A stretch of DNA of 64,000 nucleotides, from contig NZ_FUYF01000010.1 in assembly GCF_900167555.1 (NCBI RefSeq), positions 44,036 to 108,035 of the forward strand, given 5' to 3'. The first letter of the stretch is position 1. Each line of letters opens with the position of its first letter. A program made the translations under genes and the position numbers. The notes beneath the pieces were generated by a model. The model was not told the origin of the DNA. It worked only from the letters and a program-made list of their open reading frames with translations, and did no database searches. The DNA is from Gemmiger formicilis (GTDB lineage Bacteria; Bacillota; Clostridia; Oscillospirales; Ruminococcaceae). Below are positions 16,328 through 24,689 of the stretch, piece by piece.

Positions 16328-19153
16328 ATGCAGGGAGCTGTGCTGCCAAAAGCGCAGGAAATGCCAGTACCTAAAATAAGTACCATAAAAAATGTACTGT
16401 CGATTGGAATCTTCTTGGCGGTGGTATGTTATTCAGCAATTTATGCGAACAATACGTTCCCCATCAGTGAAGGGTGGAACGTTAATTATGTGGAGCTGAT
16501 CTGGCACGGCAAGGTGCCGTACCGGGACTTCTACTATTATCTGCCCCCGCTGAATCTGCTGGTCGATGCAGTGCTGTGGAAGCTCTCGTTTGGGAGCCTC
16601 TTGCTGTATCGCCTCTGGTGGCTGTTGCAGCGCGCTGCCATTTTTACGCTGCTGTTCCGGCTGATCTCGCGCTATATCAATGTGGTCAGCACGTTTGTGG
16701 CGTGTCTGTTTTCGGTCATGCTCTGCGCGTCGTCTGTCTATGACCTGCTGGGCGACTATAACCAAACGGTTGCTCTTCTTTCGATTCTGCTTCTGTATTG
16801 CGTCATCGGCTTTCAGGAGGCGGACACAAGCAAGCAGAGGTACACCAAAATTTTTGGGGCCGGCTTTATGCTGGGATTGGTTTTTCTGAATAAGCAGACG
16901 ATTTTTCTGGCGTCGGGCATCGTGTATTTTGCAGCGCTGGCGTTTTACTGCATCCGCAAAAAGGATGCTCGCTTTGGCTGGTACTGCCTTTTTGTAGTCG
17001 CGGGTGCGGTGATTCCGCTGGCCGTGGCCGCGGCCTATCTGCTGGCGAACGGTGCATTCTTCCCATTTGTGGAGCAGGTGTTCATGCACACGGGCGGCAA
17101 GGGCAGCATCTTTACGATTCTGTTTGGCGGTCTTTCCATGGCCCTGCTCAAGGTGCAGAACTGGCTGATCGCTGTGGCCGCGGTGCTGCTTGCAGTAAAT
17201 ACGGGCGTGTCAGCGTCCCGGGAAAAGGCGCTCCGCGCCCAGTCGCTGCTGTTCCCGCTGCTGTTGCTCCTGCTCTATGTCAATTTTGAGAAGGAGATTT
17301 CCTCCTTCCTGGAGCTGCTGGGCAAGAGTCCGGAGATGCAGGCAATTCTGCTGATCGACGCGGTGCTGACGGCGTTGCTGTTATATCTCTGCGTAAAGCG
17401 CAAGGTCCACGGCAGCCGCGTGATGCTCCCGGCGGGCAGCATCCTTCTGCTGCTGTTTACGTGGGCGGCGACCTTTGTTTTTTGCGGCGGGGCAAACTCC
17501 GGCAACAGTGACTTCCTGCATGATCTCTACCGCGGCACAGACGTTTGGCAGGCGGTACAGGGGAAGTTCTACGTTGTGGTTCTGCTGTTGACAATTTTGC
17601 AGTTGGTCCGCTATGGTGCAAGGGTTGGCAGTCAGGGAGAGAACAGTCAGGCAGAGGGAATGTTCTGGCTGTTCTGTGCGGCGCTGGCTACGATGTACTC
17701 CGGTATTATGTCGTCCGGCACCAGCAGCATCCCGTACTTCTGCACGATGGTCGCAGTCCCGGCGGTGCTGGCAACGGTGCTTTCCTTCTGCGGTGTGGAT
17801 GCCTGGATTGAGCTGGCTGTCCGGGGCATTGCCATCGTTGGTTGTATTGTACTGTCGATCACCTGCATGGCGCAGAAGGTTATCTGCTCCTATGCGTGGT
17901 GGGGTACTGAAGAAAAACCCCGAAATTACAAGACGTACAGCACGGACATCCCGGCACTGAAGGGCTTCAAATTTTCCAAAGAGGACAAGGAGATGTTTGA
18001 AGGCATCACGCAGCTGATCGAGGAAAACACGACGGAGGATTCCGTCATCTTCGGTTACCCCTACGTCAAAATTTTCAATATTTTGACGGACAACTACAAT
18101 ATGAACACATTCGTCCCAGTTCTGTTCTACGACGTGGTGGATGATAAGTACGTGCAGGAGGAAAAGGCGCTGCTGGAGGAAAATCTGCCGGATATTGTGG
18201 TCTGGAAGGACATCCCGGACTGCAAGGAGGTCCATGAGCGGGAGTTCCGCGACGGAAAGCCGTTGGAGCAGCGCAAGATCGAGGACATGTTTGCCGAACT
18301 GCTGCCGACGCAGTATGAGCAGCTTGGAGAGTTCGACGACGTGACCGTGTATAAGCTGCGGGACAAGGCCAGCCAGATTGAATTTGCATTGGACGGCGAG
18401 GGAACCTATGAGAACCCGTATCGCATTGAGAACGCCGCAGACATGCTGCATTTTGCAGAGCTTGTCAGCGATGGCATGACCTTTAAGGGCCAGTACGTCG
18501 AGCAGACCGCTGATATTGATCTGGATAGGCAGAATATGCAGCCTATCGGTGATGCGGAGAATGAGCACTGTTTCTATGGCGTGTACAACGGTGCCGGGCA
18601 TGTCATCCGCAACCTGAATCTGAAGCAGAGTAACGGCGAAAACGTGGGCCTGTTCAGCTGCCTAGGCGGTCAGGTGTACAACTTGGGCCTTGAGGGCGGC
18701 ACTATCCGCGGCAAATATGCCGGTGTGATTGCGGGCGGCTCTGTGGGCAAGGAGGCAAGGATCGTGAACTGCTACACAGATGTAGCCGTTACGGCCACCC
18801 GCGCGGGCGGTATTGCAAACGACTTCGATGGCCGAATCTTCAATTGTGTCAGCGTGGGAACGCTGACGGGCCAGCAGAGTGCTGCGGCCATCAGCGGCAG
18901 CGAGAATGCCTGGGAAGAAGAAATCTACCAGCTACAGGGCAGCGGAAAGAGCGCCTTTGAGACGCCGTCCCAGCAGGGGCAGGACATTGCCTACGGTGAT
19001 GCGGAGGCCATCAACGGTGACTATCTGGTCAGACAGCTTTCCGACAATGCCAAAGAGGAAAACAAAAAAAATCGAGATGAAGATGAAGTGACCCACCTGC
19101 TCACATGGCAGAAGGGTAACGATGGGCATCCGGTTTTCAAGAAAACAAAGTAA
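16328..19153 (+). CDS. Large membrane glycosyltransferase-like protein fused to GLUG-like repeats
   Basis: 941 residues. Residues about 25-540 form a polytopic membrane region resembling GT39/ArnT-type (GT-C) enzymes, with an extracellular loop after the first segment (NTFPISEGWNVNYVELIWHG, then VPYRDFYYYLPPLN). Residues about 540-680 form a soluble domain with YPYVKIFNILTDNYNMNTF, as in the extracytoplasmic tails of such enzymes. Residues about 683-860 have GLUG-like beta repeats (ENPYRIENAADMLHFAELV, GHVIRNLNLKQ, VGLFSCLGGQVYNLGLEGG, YAGVIAGGSV), a module usually found in secreted surface proteins. The start is at ATG 16328, six bases after the previous stop; the early part is AT-rich like the upstream gene. 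Role: probably transfers a lipid-linked sugar outside the membrane, with the GLUG part contacting wall or polymer (inference). Confidence 0.72.
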   Translation: MQGAVLPKAQEMPVPKISTIKNVLSIGIFLAVVCYSAIYANNTFPISEGWNVNYVELIWHGKVPYRDFYYYLPPLNLLVDAVLWKLSFGSLLLYRLWWLLQRAAIFTLLFRLISRYINVVSTFVACLFSVMLCASSVYDLLGDYNQTVALLSILLLYCVIGFQEADTSKQRYTKIFGAGFMLGLVFLNKQTIFLASGIVYFAALAFYCIRKKDARFGWYCLFVVAGAVIPLAVAAAYLLANGAFFPFVEQVFMHTGGKGSIFTILFGGLSMALLKVQNWLIAVAAVLLAVNTGVSASREKALRAQSLLFPLLLLLLYVNFEKEISSFLELLGKSPEMQAILLIDAVLTALLLYLCVKRKVHGSRVMLPAGSILLLLFTWAATFVFCGGANSGNSDFLHDLYRGTDVWQAVQGKFYVVVLLLTILQLVRYGARVGSQGENSQAEGMFWLFCAALATMYSGIMSSGTSSIPYFCTMVAVPAVLATVLSFCGVDAWIELAVRGIAIVGCIVLSITCMAQKVICSYAWWGTEEKPRNYKTYSTDIPALKGFKFSKEDKEMFEGITQLIEENTTEDSVIFGYPYVKIFNILTDNYNMNTFVPVLFYDVVDDKYVQEEKALLEENLPDIVVWKDIPDCKEVHEREFRDGKPLEQRKIEDMFAELLPTQYEQLGEFDDVTVYKLRDKASQIEFALDGEGTYENPYRIENAADMLHFAELVSDGMTFKGQYVEQTADIDLDRQNMQPIGDAENEHCFYGVYNGAGHVIRNLNLKQSNGENVGLFSCLGGQVYNLGLEGGTIRGKYAGVIAGGSVGKEARIVNCYTDVAVTATRAGGIANDFDGRIFNCVSVGTLTGQQSAAAISGSENAWEEEIYQLQGSGKSAFETPSQQGQDIAYGDAEAINGDYLVRQLSDNAKEENKKNRDEDEVTHLLTWQKGNDGHPVFKKTK

Positions 19154-19167
19154 GAAGGAGCAACCCA

Positions 19168-21000
19168 ATGAAACAGCGTTTAGCGGATTATGTGGCGGAT
19201 TTTCTGGCGGCACGCGGCGTGACGGATGTTTTCTCCGTCGTGGGCGGCGGCGCTATGCACCTGAACGATGCGCTGGGCCATAACCCCCGGCTGCATGTGA
19301 CCTACAACCACCATGAGCAGGCCTGCGCCATTGCGGCGGAAGCCTACGCCCGGCTGGAAAATAAGATCGCGGCGGTCTGCGTGACCACCGGCCCCGGCGG
19401 CACCAACGCGCTGACCGGCGTCGTGGGCGGCTGGCTGGACTCCATCCCCATGTTCATCGTCTCCGGCCAGGTGCGCTATGACACCACGGCCCGGTACGCC
19501 TTGCAGTACACCGGCACGCCGCTGCGCGCCATGGGCGACCAGGAGTACGACATCACCAAGTCCGTCCAGTACATGACGAAGTTCGCCGCCATGCTGGAGG
19601 ACCCCAAGGACATTCGCTACCTGCTGGAAAAGGCGTGGCATCTGGCTACAACGGGCCGCCCCGGCCCGGTCTGGCTGGACATCCCGGTCAACTTCCAGGG
19701 CGGCTACATCGAGACTGACGAGCTGCGCGGCTATGACCCCGCCGAGGATGACGCCCAGCTGCCCCCGTCGGTGGACGACGCCACGATCCGGACGATTCTG
19801 GAAAAAATCAAGAACGCCAAACGGCCAGTGTTCCACGCGGGCTATGGCATCCGCCTGTCCGGCGGGTATGCGGCGTTCCGCTCCGTGGCGGAAAAGCTCA
19901 ACATCCCCATCGTCACCTACTGGAACGCCGTGGACCTCATCGAGGATGACAATCCGCTGTACTGCGGGCGCGCCGGCAACATGGGTGACCGCCCGGGCAA
20001 CTGGGCTATCCAAAACGCAGACTTGATTCTGGCCGTAGGCACGCGCATTTCTATTCGCCAGGTCGGCTACAACTGGAAGACCTGGGCCCGCGCGGCAGAG
20101 GTCATCATGGTGGACATTGACCAGGCCGAGCTGAAAAAGCCGACCCTGCACGTCGAAATGCCGGTCTGGGCCGACGCGAAGGACTTTTTGACCAAGCTGG
20201 ATAAGGCTGCCGCGGCCCCCGTGAACGCGGGCGGCGAGTGGCTGGCCACCTGCCAGCGCTGGAAACGCGACTACCCCGCCGTGTTGCCCCGCCAGTGGGA
20301 GGAAAACGGCGAGACTGCCAACGTCTACGCCTTTGTGCGCTATTTAAGCAGTCGCCTGCCGGAGAACAGCCTGACCGCGGTCTCCAACGGTGCGTGCTGT
20401 GTCGTCGGTAACCAGGCGTATGTCATCCAGAAGGGCAGCCGGATGGCAAACAACAGCGCCATTGCCAGCATGGGCTACGGTCTGCCCGCAGCCATTGGCA
20501 CCTGCATCGGCGGCGGACGCCGCCAGACGATCTGCCTCGAGGGCGACGGCTCCATCATGATGAACCTGCAGGAACTGCAGACCATTCTGACGAACAAGCT
20601 GCCTATCAAAATCTTCCTCATCAACAACAACGGTTACCACTCTATCCGCCTGACGCAGAACAACCTTTTCAAGGAGCACTGCAAGGTCGGCATCGGCCCC
20701 GAGAGCGGCGACCTGTCCTTCCCGAAGTTTGAAAAGCTCGCAAAGGCGTTTGGCTACCCCTACTACAGCGCCCACAGCAACGCCGAGATGAAGCGGGCCG
20801 TGGACACGGTGCTGGCACTGGACGGCCCGGCTTTCTGCGAGATTTTCACCGACACGAAACAGGTCTGGGAGCCCAAGAGCAGCACCAAGCGCCTGCCCGA
20901 CGGCACGCTGGTCAGCCCCCCGTTGGAGGACCTGGCCCCCTTCCTGCCGCGTGAGGAGCTGGAAAAGCAGATGTTCATCCCGCTGATGCCGGAAGTGTAA
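19168..21000 (+). CDS. ThDP-dependent acetolactate synthase-like enzyme, predicted YerE-type sugar-branching enzyme
   Basis: 610 residues with GAAGGAG upstream. It has the three-domain ThDP fold: an N-terminal PYR domain with catalytic Glu50 (YNHHEQACAIAAEAYAR), a central domain, and a C-terminal PP domain with GDGSIMMNLQELQT near residue 458 and INNNGYHSIR (metal and diphosphate binding). Housekeeping acetolactate synthase is the closest well-known relative, but its place beside rfbFGH fits YerE, which adds an acetaldehyde unit from pyruvate to C4 of CDP-3,6-dideoxy-4-ketohexose to make the two-carbon branch of yersiniose (established in Yersinia; assignment here is by context). There is no small regulatory IlvN subunit next to it. 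Confidence 0.75.
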   Translation: MKQRLADYVADFLAARGVTDVFSVVGGGAMHLNDALGHNPRLHVTYNHHEQACAIAAEAYARLENKIAAVCVTTGPGGTNALTGVVGGWLDSIPMFIVSGQVRYDTTARYALQYTGTPLRAMGDQEYDITKSVQYMTKFAAMLEDPKDIRYLLEKAWHLATTGRPGPVWLDIPVNFQGGYIETDELRGYDPAEDDAQLPPSVDDATIRTILEKIKNAKRPVFHAGYGIRLSGGYAAFRSVAEKLNIPIVTYWNAVDLIEDDNPLYCGRAGNMGDRPGNWAIQNADLILAVGTRISIRQVGYNWKTWARAAEVIMVDIDQAELKKPTLHVEMPVWADAKDFLTKLDKAAAAPVNAGGEWLATCQRWKRDYPAVLPRQWEENGETANVYAFVRYLSSRLPENSLTAVSNGACCVVGNQAYVIQKGSRMANNSAIASMGYGLPAAIGTCIGGGRRQTICLEGDGSIMMNLQELQTILTNKLPIKIFLINNNGYHSIRLTQNNLFKEHCKVGIGPESGDLSFPKFEKLAKAFGYPYYSAHSNAEMKRAVDTVLALDGPAFCEIFTDTKQVWEPKSSTKRLPDGTLVSPPLEDLAPFLPREELEKQMFIPLMPEV

Positions 21001-21019
21001 GGGAGTGCGTGATTCAAAA

Positions 21020-21961
21020 ATGGCAAGCATTCAAAGACAAATCCGAACCGCTATCATCACCGGTCCTACGGGGGCAATCGGGATGGCACTGTGTGCAAAG
21101 CTGCTGGCGGAGGGCGTGACGGTCTACGCGGTCACCCACCCGGGCAGTGCGCGGGCGGCGCTGCTGCCGCAGGACGCGCGGCTGCATGTGGTGCCCTGTG
21201 ATGCGGCGGAGTTGGCCGCGCTGCCGGAGCTGATCCCGGAAAAGGCCGATGCGTTCTTCCACTTTGCGTGGGCGCATACGATCGGCCCGGGCCGCAATGA
21301 CATGCCGGCGCAGATCGAGAACATCCGCTACACCATTGCGGCCTGCCGCGCCGCGGCGCAGCTGGGATGCCAGGTCTTTATCGGGGCTGGCAGCCAGGCC
21401 GAGTATGGCCGTGTGGAGGGTGTGCTGACCGCGCAGACCCCCTGCTTCCCGGAGAACGGCTACGGCATGGCCAAGCTGTGCGCCGGCCAGATGAGCCGCG
21501 TCGAGTGCCAGACGCTGGGCATGGCCCACATCTGGACGCGCATTTTGAGCGTCTACGGCCCGCACGACGGTCCGGCCACGATGATCAGCGGAACCATCCG
21601 TAAGCTGCTGCACGGCGAGAAGCCCGCTCTGACCGCAGGCATCCAGCAGTGGGACTACCTGTACGCCGCCGACGCGGCAGCTGCCTTCTACGCGCTGGCC
21701 GTCAGCGGACAGGACGGCAGGGTCTACCCGCTGGGCAGCGGCACGGCCCGCCCGCTGAAGGACTATATCGAGGCGCTGCGCGACGCCATCGACCCGGCGC
21801 TGCCGCTGGGCTTGGGGGAGGTCCCCTACGGCCCGCTGCAGGTCATGCACCTGCAGGCGGACACGTCGGCCTTACAGGAGGACACCGGCTGGCGGCCCGC
21901 GACCCCGTTTGAAGAAGGAATCCGCGAAACCATTGAGTGGGTAAGGAAAGAGACAAAATGA
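21020..21961 (+). CDS. NAD-dependent epimerase/dehydratase (SDR), candidate branched-sugar reductase
   Basis: 313 residues from ATG 21020; GTG 21005 in frame is possible, and the GGGAG at 21001-21005 fits neither well. Extended SDR: cofactor loop AIITGPTGAIGMAL, GAGSQAEYG, catalytic YGMAK and RILSVYGPHDG. In yersiniose biosynthesis the acetyl branch made by YerE is reduced by an SDR (YerF); this gene, 20 bases after the YerE-like gene, is the natural candidate. An epimerase role in the same pathway is the alternative. The last bases overlap the next start (ATGA). Confidence 0.75.
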   Translation: MASIQRQIRTAIITGPTGAIGMALCAKLLAEGVTVYAVTHPGSARAALLPQDARLHVVPCDAAELAALPELIPEKADAFFHFAWAHTIGPGRNDMPAQIENIRYTIAACRAAAQLGCQVFIGAGSQAEYGRVEGVLTAQTPCFPENGYGMAKLCAGQMSRVECQTLGMAHIWTRILSVYGPHDGPATMISGTIRKLLHGEKPALTAGIQQWDYLYAADAAAAFYALAVSGQDGRVYPLGSGTARPLKDYIEALRDAIDPALPLGLGEVPYGPLQVMHLQADTSALQEDTGWRPATPFEEGIRETIEWVRKETK

Positions 21962-22914
21962 GTGAGAAAAAGACGATTTCGGTAATGATCCCCTGCTACA
22001 ACGAGGAGCAGAACGCCCGCCCCATCTATGAGGCTGTGCGTGATGAGCTGGTCAAGAGCTGCCCGAACTACGACTATGAGATTTTGTTCATCGACAATAA
22101 GAGCGAGGACGGAACCCGTGCCATCATCCGGCAGATCTGCGCCGAGGACAAGCACGTCAAGGCCATCTTCAACGTCAAGAACTTCGGCCAGTTCAACAGC
22201 CCGTACTACGGCATGATCCACACCTCCGGCGATTGCACGATCACGATGTGCGCCGACTTCCAGGACCCTGTGGAGATGATCCCCAGGTTTGTGGCCGAGT
22301 GGGAAAAGGGCTACAAAATCGTCATTGGCCGCAAGACCCAGAGCAAGGAAAACCCGGTCATGTACTGGCTGCGCGGCTGCTACTACAAGCTCATCAAGAA
22401 GATGAGCAGCTGCGAGCAGATCGAGCAGTTCACCGGCTTTGGCCTGTACGACAAGAGCTTTATCCAGACGCTGCGCAACCTGAAGGACCCGACGCCCTTC
22501 ATCCGCGGCATTGTGGCCGAGCTGGGCCCCGAGCGCAAGGAAATCGAGTACACCCAGCCCCAGCGCCGCGCGGGCAAGACCCACAACAACTGGTACAGCC
22601 TGTACGACGCCGCCATGCTGAGCTTTACCAGCTACACCAAGGCCGGTATGCGCATTGCGACGTTCGCGGGCTTCCTGGTGGCGGGGCTGAGCTTTCTGGT
22701 CGGCCTGTTCTATCTGATCGCCAAGCTGCTGTTCTGGCAGAGCTTCCGCGCCGGATACGCGCCGACGATGATCGCCATCTTCTTTATGGGCGGTATTCAG
22801 CTGGCGTTCCTGGGCTTTTTGGGTGAGTACGTTATGGCTATGAACACCCGCATCATGAACCGCCCGCTCGTTGTGGAGGAAGAACGCCTCAACTTTGGTC
22901 CGGACGACCAGTGA
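21958..22914 (+). CDS. GtrB-like polyprenyl-phosphate glycosyltransferase (GT2)
   Basis: 318 residues from ATG 21958, overlapping the preceding stop by ATGA. The N-terminal GT-A domain has ISVMIPCYNEEQN, the DXD-like segment in ITMCADFQDP, and VIGRKTQSKENP. Two C-terminal membrane segments (about 235-300) follow, ending in GEYVMAMNTRIMNRP, the standard layout of GtrB/DPM1-like enzymes that move a sugar from a nucleotide to undecaprenyl phosphate on the cytoplasmic face. Here the donor could be UDP-glucose or the branched CDP sugar made by the upstream genes; sequence alone does not decide. Confidence 0.9.
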   Translation: MSEKKTISVMIPCYNEEQNARPIYEAVRDELVKSCPNYDYEILFIDNKSEDGTRAIIRQICAEDKHVKAIFNVKNFGQFNSPYYGMIHTSGDCTITMCADFQDPVEMIPRFVAEWEKGYKIVIGRKTQSKENPVMYWLRGCYYKLIKKMSSCEQIEQFTGFGLYDKSFIQTLRNLKDPTPFIRGIVAELGPERKEIEYTQPQRRAGKTHNNWYSLYDAAMLSFTSYTKAGMRIATFAGFLVAGLSFLVGLFYLIAKLLFWQSFRAGYAPTMIAIFFMGGIQLAFLGFLGEYVMAMNTRIMNRPLVVEEERLNFGPDDQ

Positions 22915-24554
22915 CCGGCATGAAGCAGGAGTTTGGTTATTTCCTGAAAAACGCGAAATTCCGCGCGGCGCTGGGGCTGACCCTGCTGCTCAGCTACGGC
23001 TATGCCATCGCCACGACACGGGTCAGCATTGACTCGCTGGAAGGGGACCGCTACATCGGCACGGGCGGCGTCATGCTGTCCACCGGACGGTTCGGCATGA
23101 ACCTCTGGGCCGCGGTGCTGGGCTACGGCAGGGCCGAGCCGAGCTATGCCTTTGGCATTGACCTGCTGGCGGCGCTGCTGCTGGCGCTGGCGGCGGTGAG
23201 CTTCTGCGCGCTGCTGCGCAAGGCCGCGCAGGACCGCATCAGCATGTTCGGCTATGGGCTGTTTGCCTGCCTGTTTGTCTCCTACCCGCTGATGAACGAA
23301 ATTTGGGAGTACAGCGGCGCGAATGTCTGCGTCTGCGGCGGCTATTTGCTGGACGCCGCTGCGCTGAATCTGCTGTGGGACGCGCGCCAGCCCGGCGTGC
23401 CGTGGCGCGGCAGGGCTCTGCGCATGGGCGCGGCGGCGCTCTGCCTGCTGGTGGTCTGCTCGTCCTATGAGTCACTGGCGGCGGTGTTTGTGCTGGCTGT
23501 CTTTGCGCTTTTAACGCTGGAGCAGCTGCTGGCCGCCGAGCGCCCGCGGCTTGTGGCAGTCCTGACCGAGGGACTGTGGTACGCGGCGGCACTGGTCGGC
23601 GGGCTCTGCCTGCGCGTGCTGGTGACGTCGGGCATCCATCTTGTGCTGCCGCAGGCTGCGGCCAACGGCGCCACCGAAATTTTGTGGGCGTTCTACCCAT
23701 TTGTCTATCTTGCAAAGCTGCTTGTCAAGAGCATTCTGATTAACTACGCACTGCGCGGCTGTTTCTACCTGCCCATTGCTGAATTGGCGGTGGCGGCGCT
23801 TGTATTTATCGTACTGGTTATCGCGCTTGCTGTGCGCAAAAAGCGGCCTTTGCTGCTGCTCACCGGTGCGGGAATGCTGCTCTCACTGGTGCTGCTGTCG
23901 TTTGTGCAAGGGAAGTGCTCGCCCTACCGCACCTGTCAGGTGTTTGCGCTGTTTGTGGCACTGGCGGTGCTGGCCGTGTATGAGCTGCTGCGCCGCGCTG
24001 CGGCCCGGCGGGCTGTGCTGCTGGGCGGCGTGCAGCTGCTGGCTGTGCTGCTCTGTCTGCACCAGGCCATGTACCTGAACCATCTGCTGGCCGTCGATTA
24101 CCAGCGTTCCGAGCAGGAGGCCGCTGTGGTGCGCACTCTGGGCACCGAGCTTGTGCGCGACTACGGCACCGACAAGCCCGTGGTGCTGGTGGGCCGTTAC
24201 ACGCTGGGGGAGAATATTACCCGGTACACGACGGCTGACCCGATGCAGCACCCGCTGTACCGCTTCTTCCGTGAGCACACGAGCTGGGAGAGCGGCGACA
24301 CCGTCAAGTACGTCGAGACCAACTGCAACTCGGTGCTGAACTGGTCGGTCACGGCCTTCTCCGAGGTGGACGACGTCTACGGCCGGGCAGCGGAGCACCT
24401 GTTCCGCTACTATGGCTTTGCTTTGGACATGACCCACAGCGCTGCCCTGCATGAGCAGGCGCAGACCTACGCCGACGCCCACGACCTGCCGGGATACCCC
24501 CGGGCGGGGGCGATTGTCGATTGCGGGGACTATGTGCTGGTAAATCTGCAATAA
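22911..24554 (+). CDS. GtrC/GtrII-like polytopic glucosyltransferase
   Basis: 547 residues, starting at GTG 22911 on the stop codon of the GtrB-like gene (ATG 22920 is also possible). There are about ten hydrophobic segments. Early features, a loop with TTRVSIDSLEGDRYIGTGG and GRFGMNLWAAVLGYGRAEP, resemble the Glucosyl transferase GtrII family (PF14264). A soluble C-terminal domain of about 150 residues follows (after residue about 390). GtrII proteins take a sugar from undecaprenyl phosphate and add it to a surface polymer outside the membrane. It is the last gene of the locus and is followed by a terminator. Confidence 0.78.
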   Translation: MTGMKQEFGYFLKNAKFRAALGLTLLLSYGYAIATTRVSIDSLEGDRYIGTGGVMLSTGRFGMNLWAAVLGYGRAEPSYAFGIDLLAALLLALAAVSFCALLRKAAQDRISMFGYGLFACLFVSYPLMNEIWEYSGANVCVCGGYLLDAAALNLLWDARQPGVPWRGRALRMGAAALCLLVVCSSYESLAAVFVLAVFALLTLEQLLAAERPRLVAVLTEGLWYAAALVGGLCLRVLVTSGIHLVLPQAAANGATEILWAFYPFVYLAKLLVKSILINYALRGCFYLPIAELAVAALVFIVLVIALAVRKKRPLLLLTGAGMLLSLVLLSFVQGKCSPYRTCQVFALFVALAVLAVYELLRRAAARRAVLLGGVQLLAVLLCLHQAMYLNHLLAVDYQRSEQEAAVVRTLGTELVRDYGTDKPVVLVGRYTLGENITRYTTADPMQHPLYRFFREHTSWESGDTVKYVETNCNSVLNWSVTAFSEVDDVYGRAAEHLFRYYGFALDMTHSAALHEQAQTYADAHDLPGYPRAGAIVDCGDYVLVNLQ

Positions 24555-24558
24555 GAAT

Positions 24559-24596
24559 ACCGCGGAAAAGTTTGCGCTTCTCCGCGGTTTTTGCTT
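24559..24596 (+). terminator. Terminator of the surface glycan locus
   Basis: ACCGCGGA pairs with TCCGCGGT around a loop of about 13 bases, followed by TTTT, five bases after the stop. Confidence 0.8.
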
Positions 24597-24689
24597 TCTT
24601 TCTGTATTTTGCCGATGTTTTCAGCCGGTCACGGTCTCAAAGGGCTTCGTCAGATGCCCGTCCCTGTCGGCCTCGCAGGCGCGGCGGGC

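Noticed and set aside
19168..21000. Housekeeping acetolactate synthase (ilvB/ilvI)
   Set aside because: No ilvN, ilvC or ilvD is nearby and the gene is embedded in a CDP-dideoxysugar locus; kept as the main alternative to a YerE-like role.
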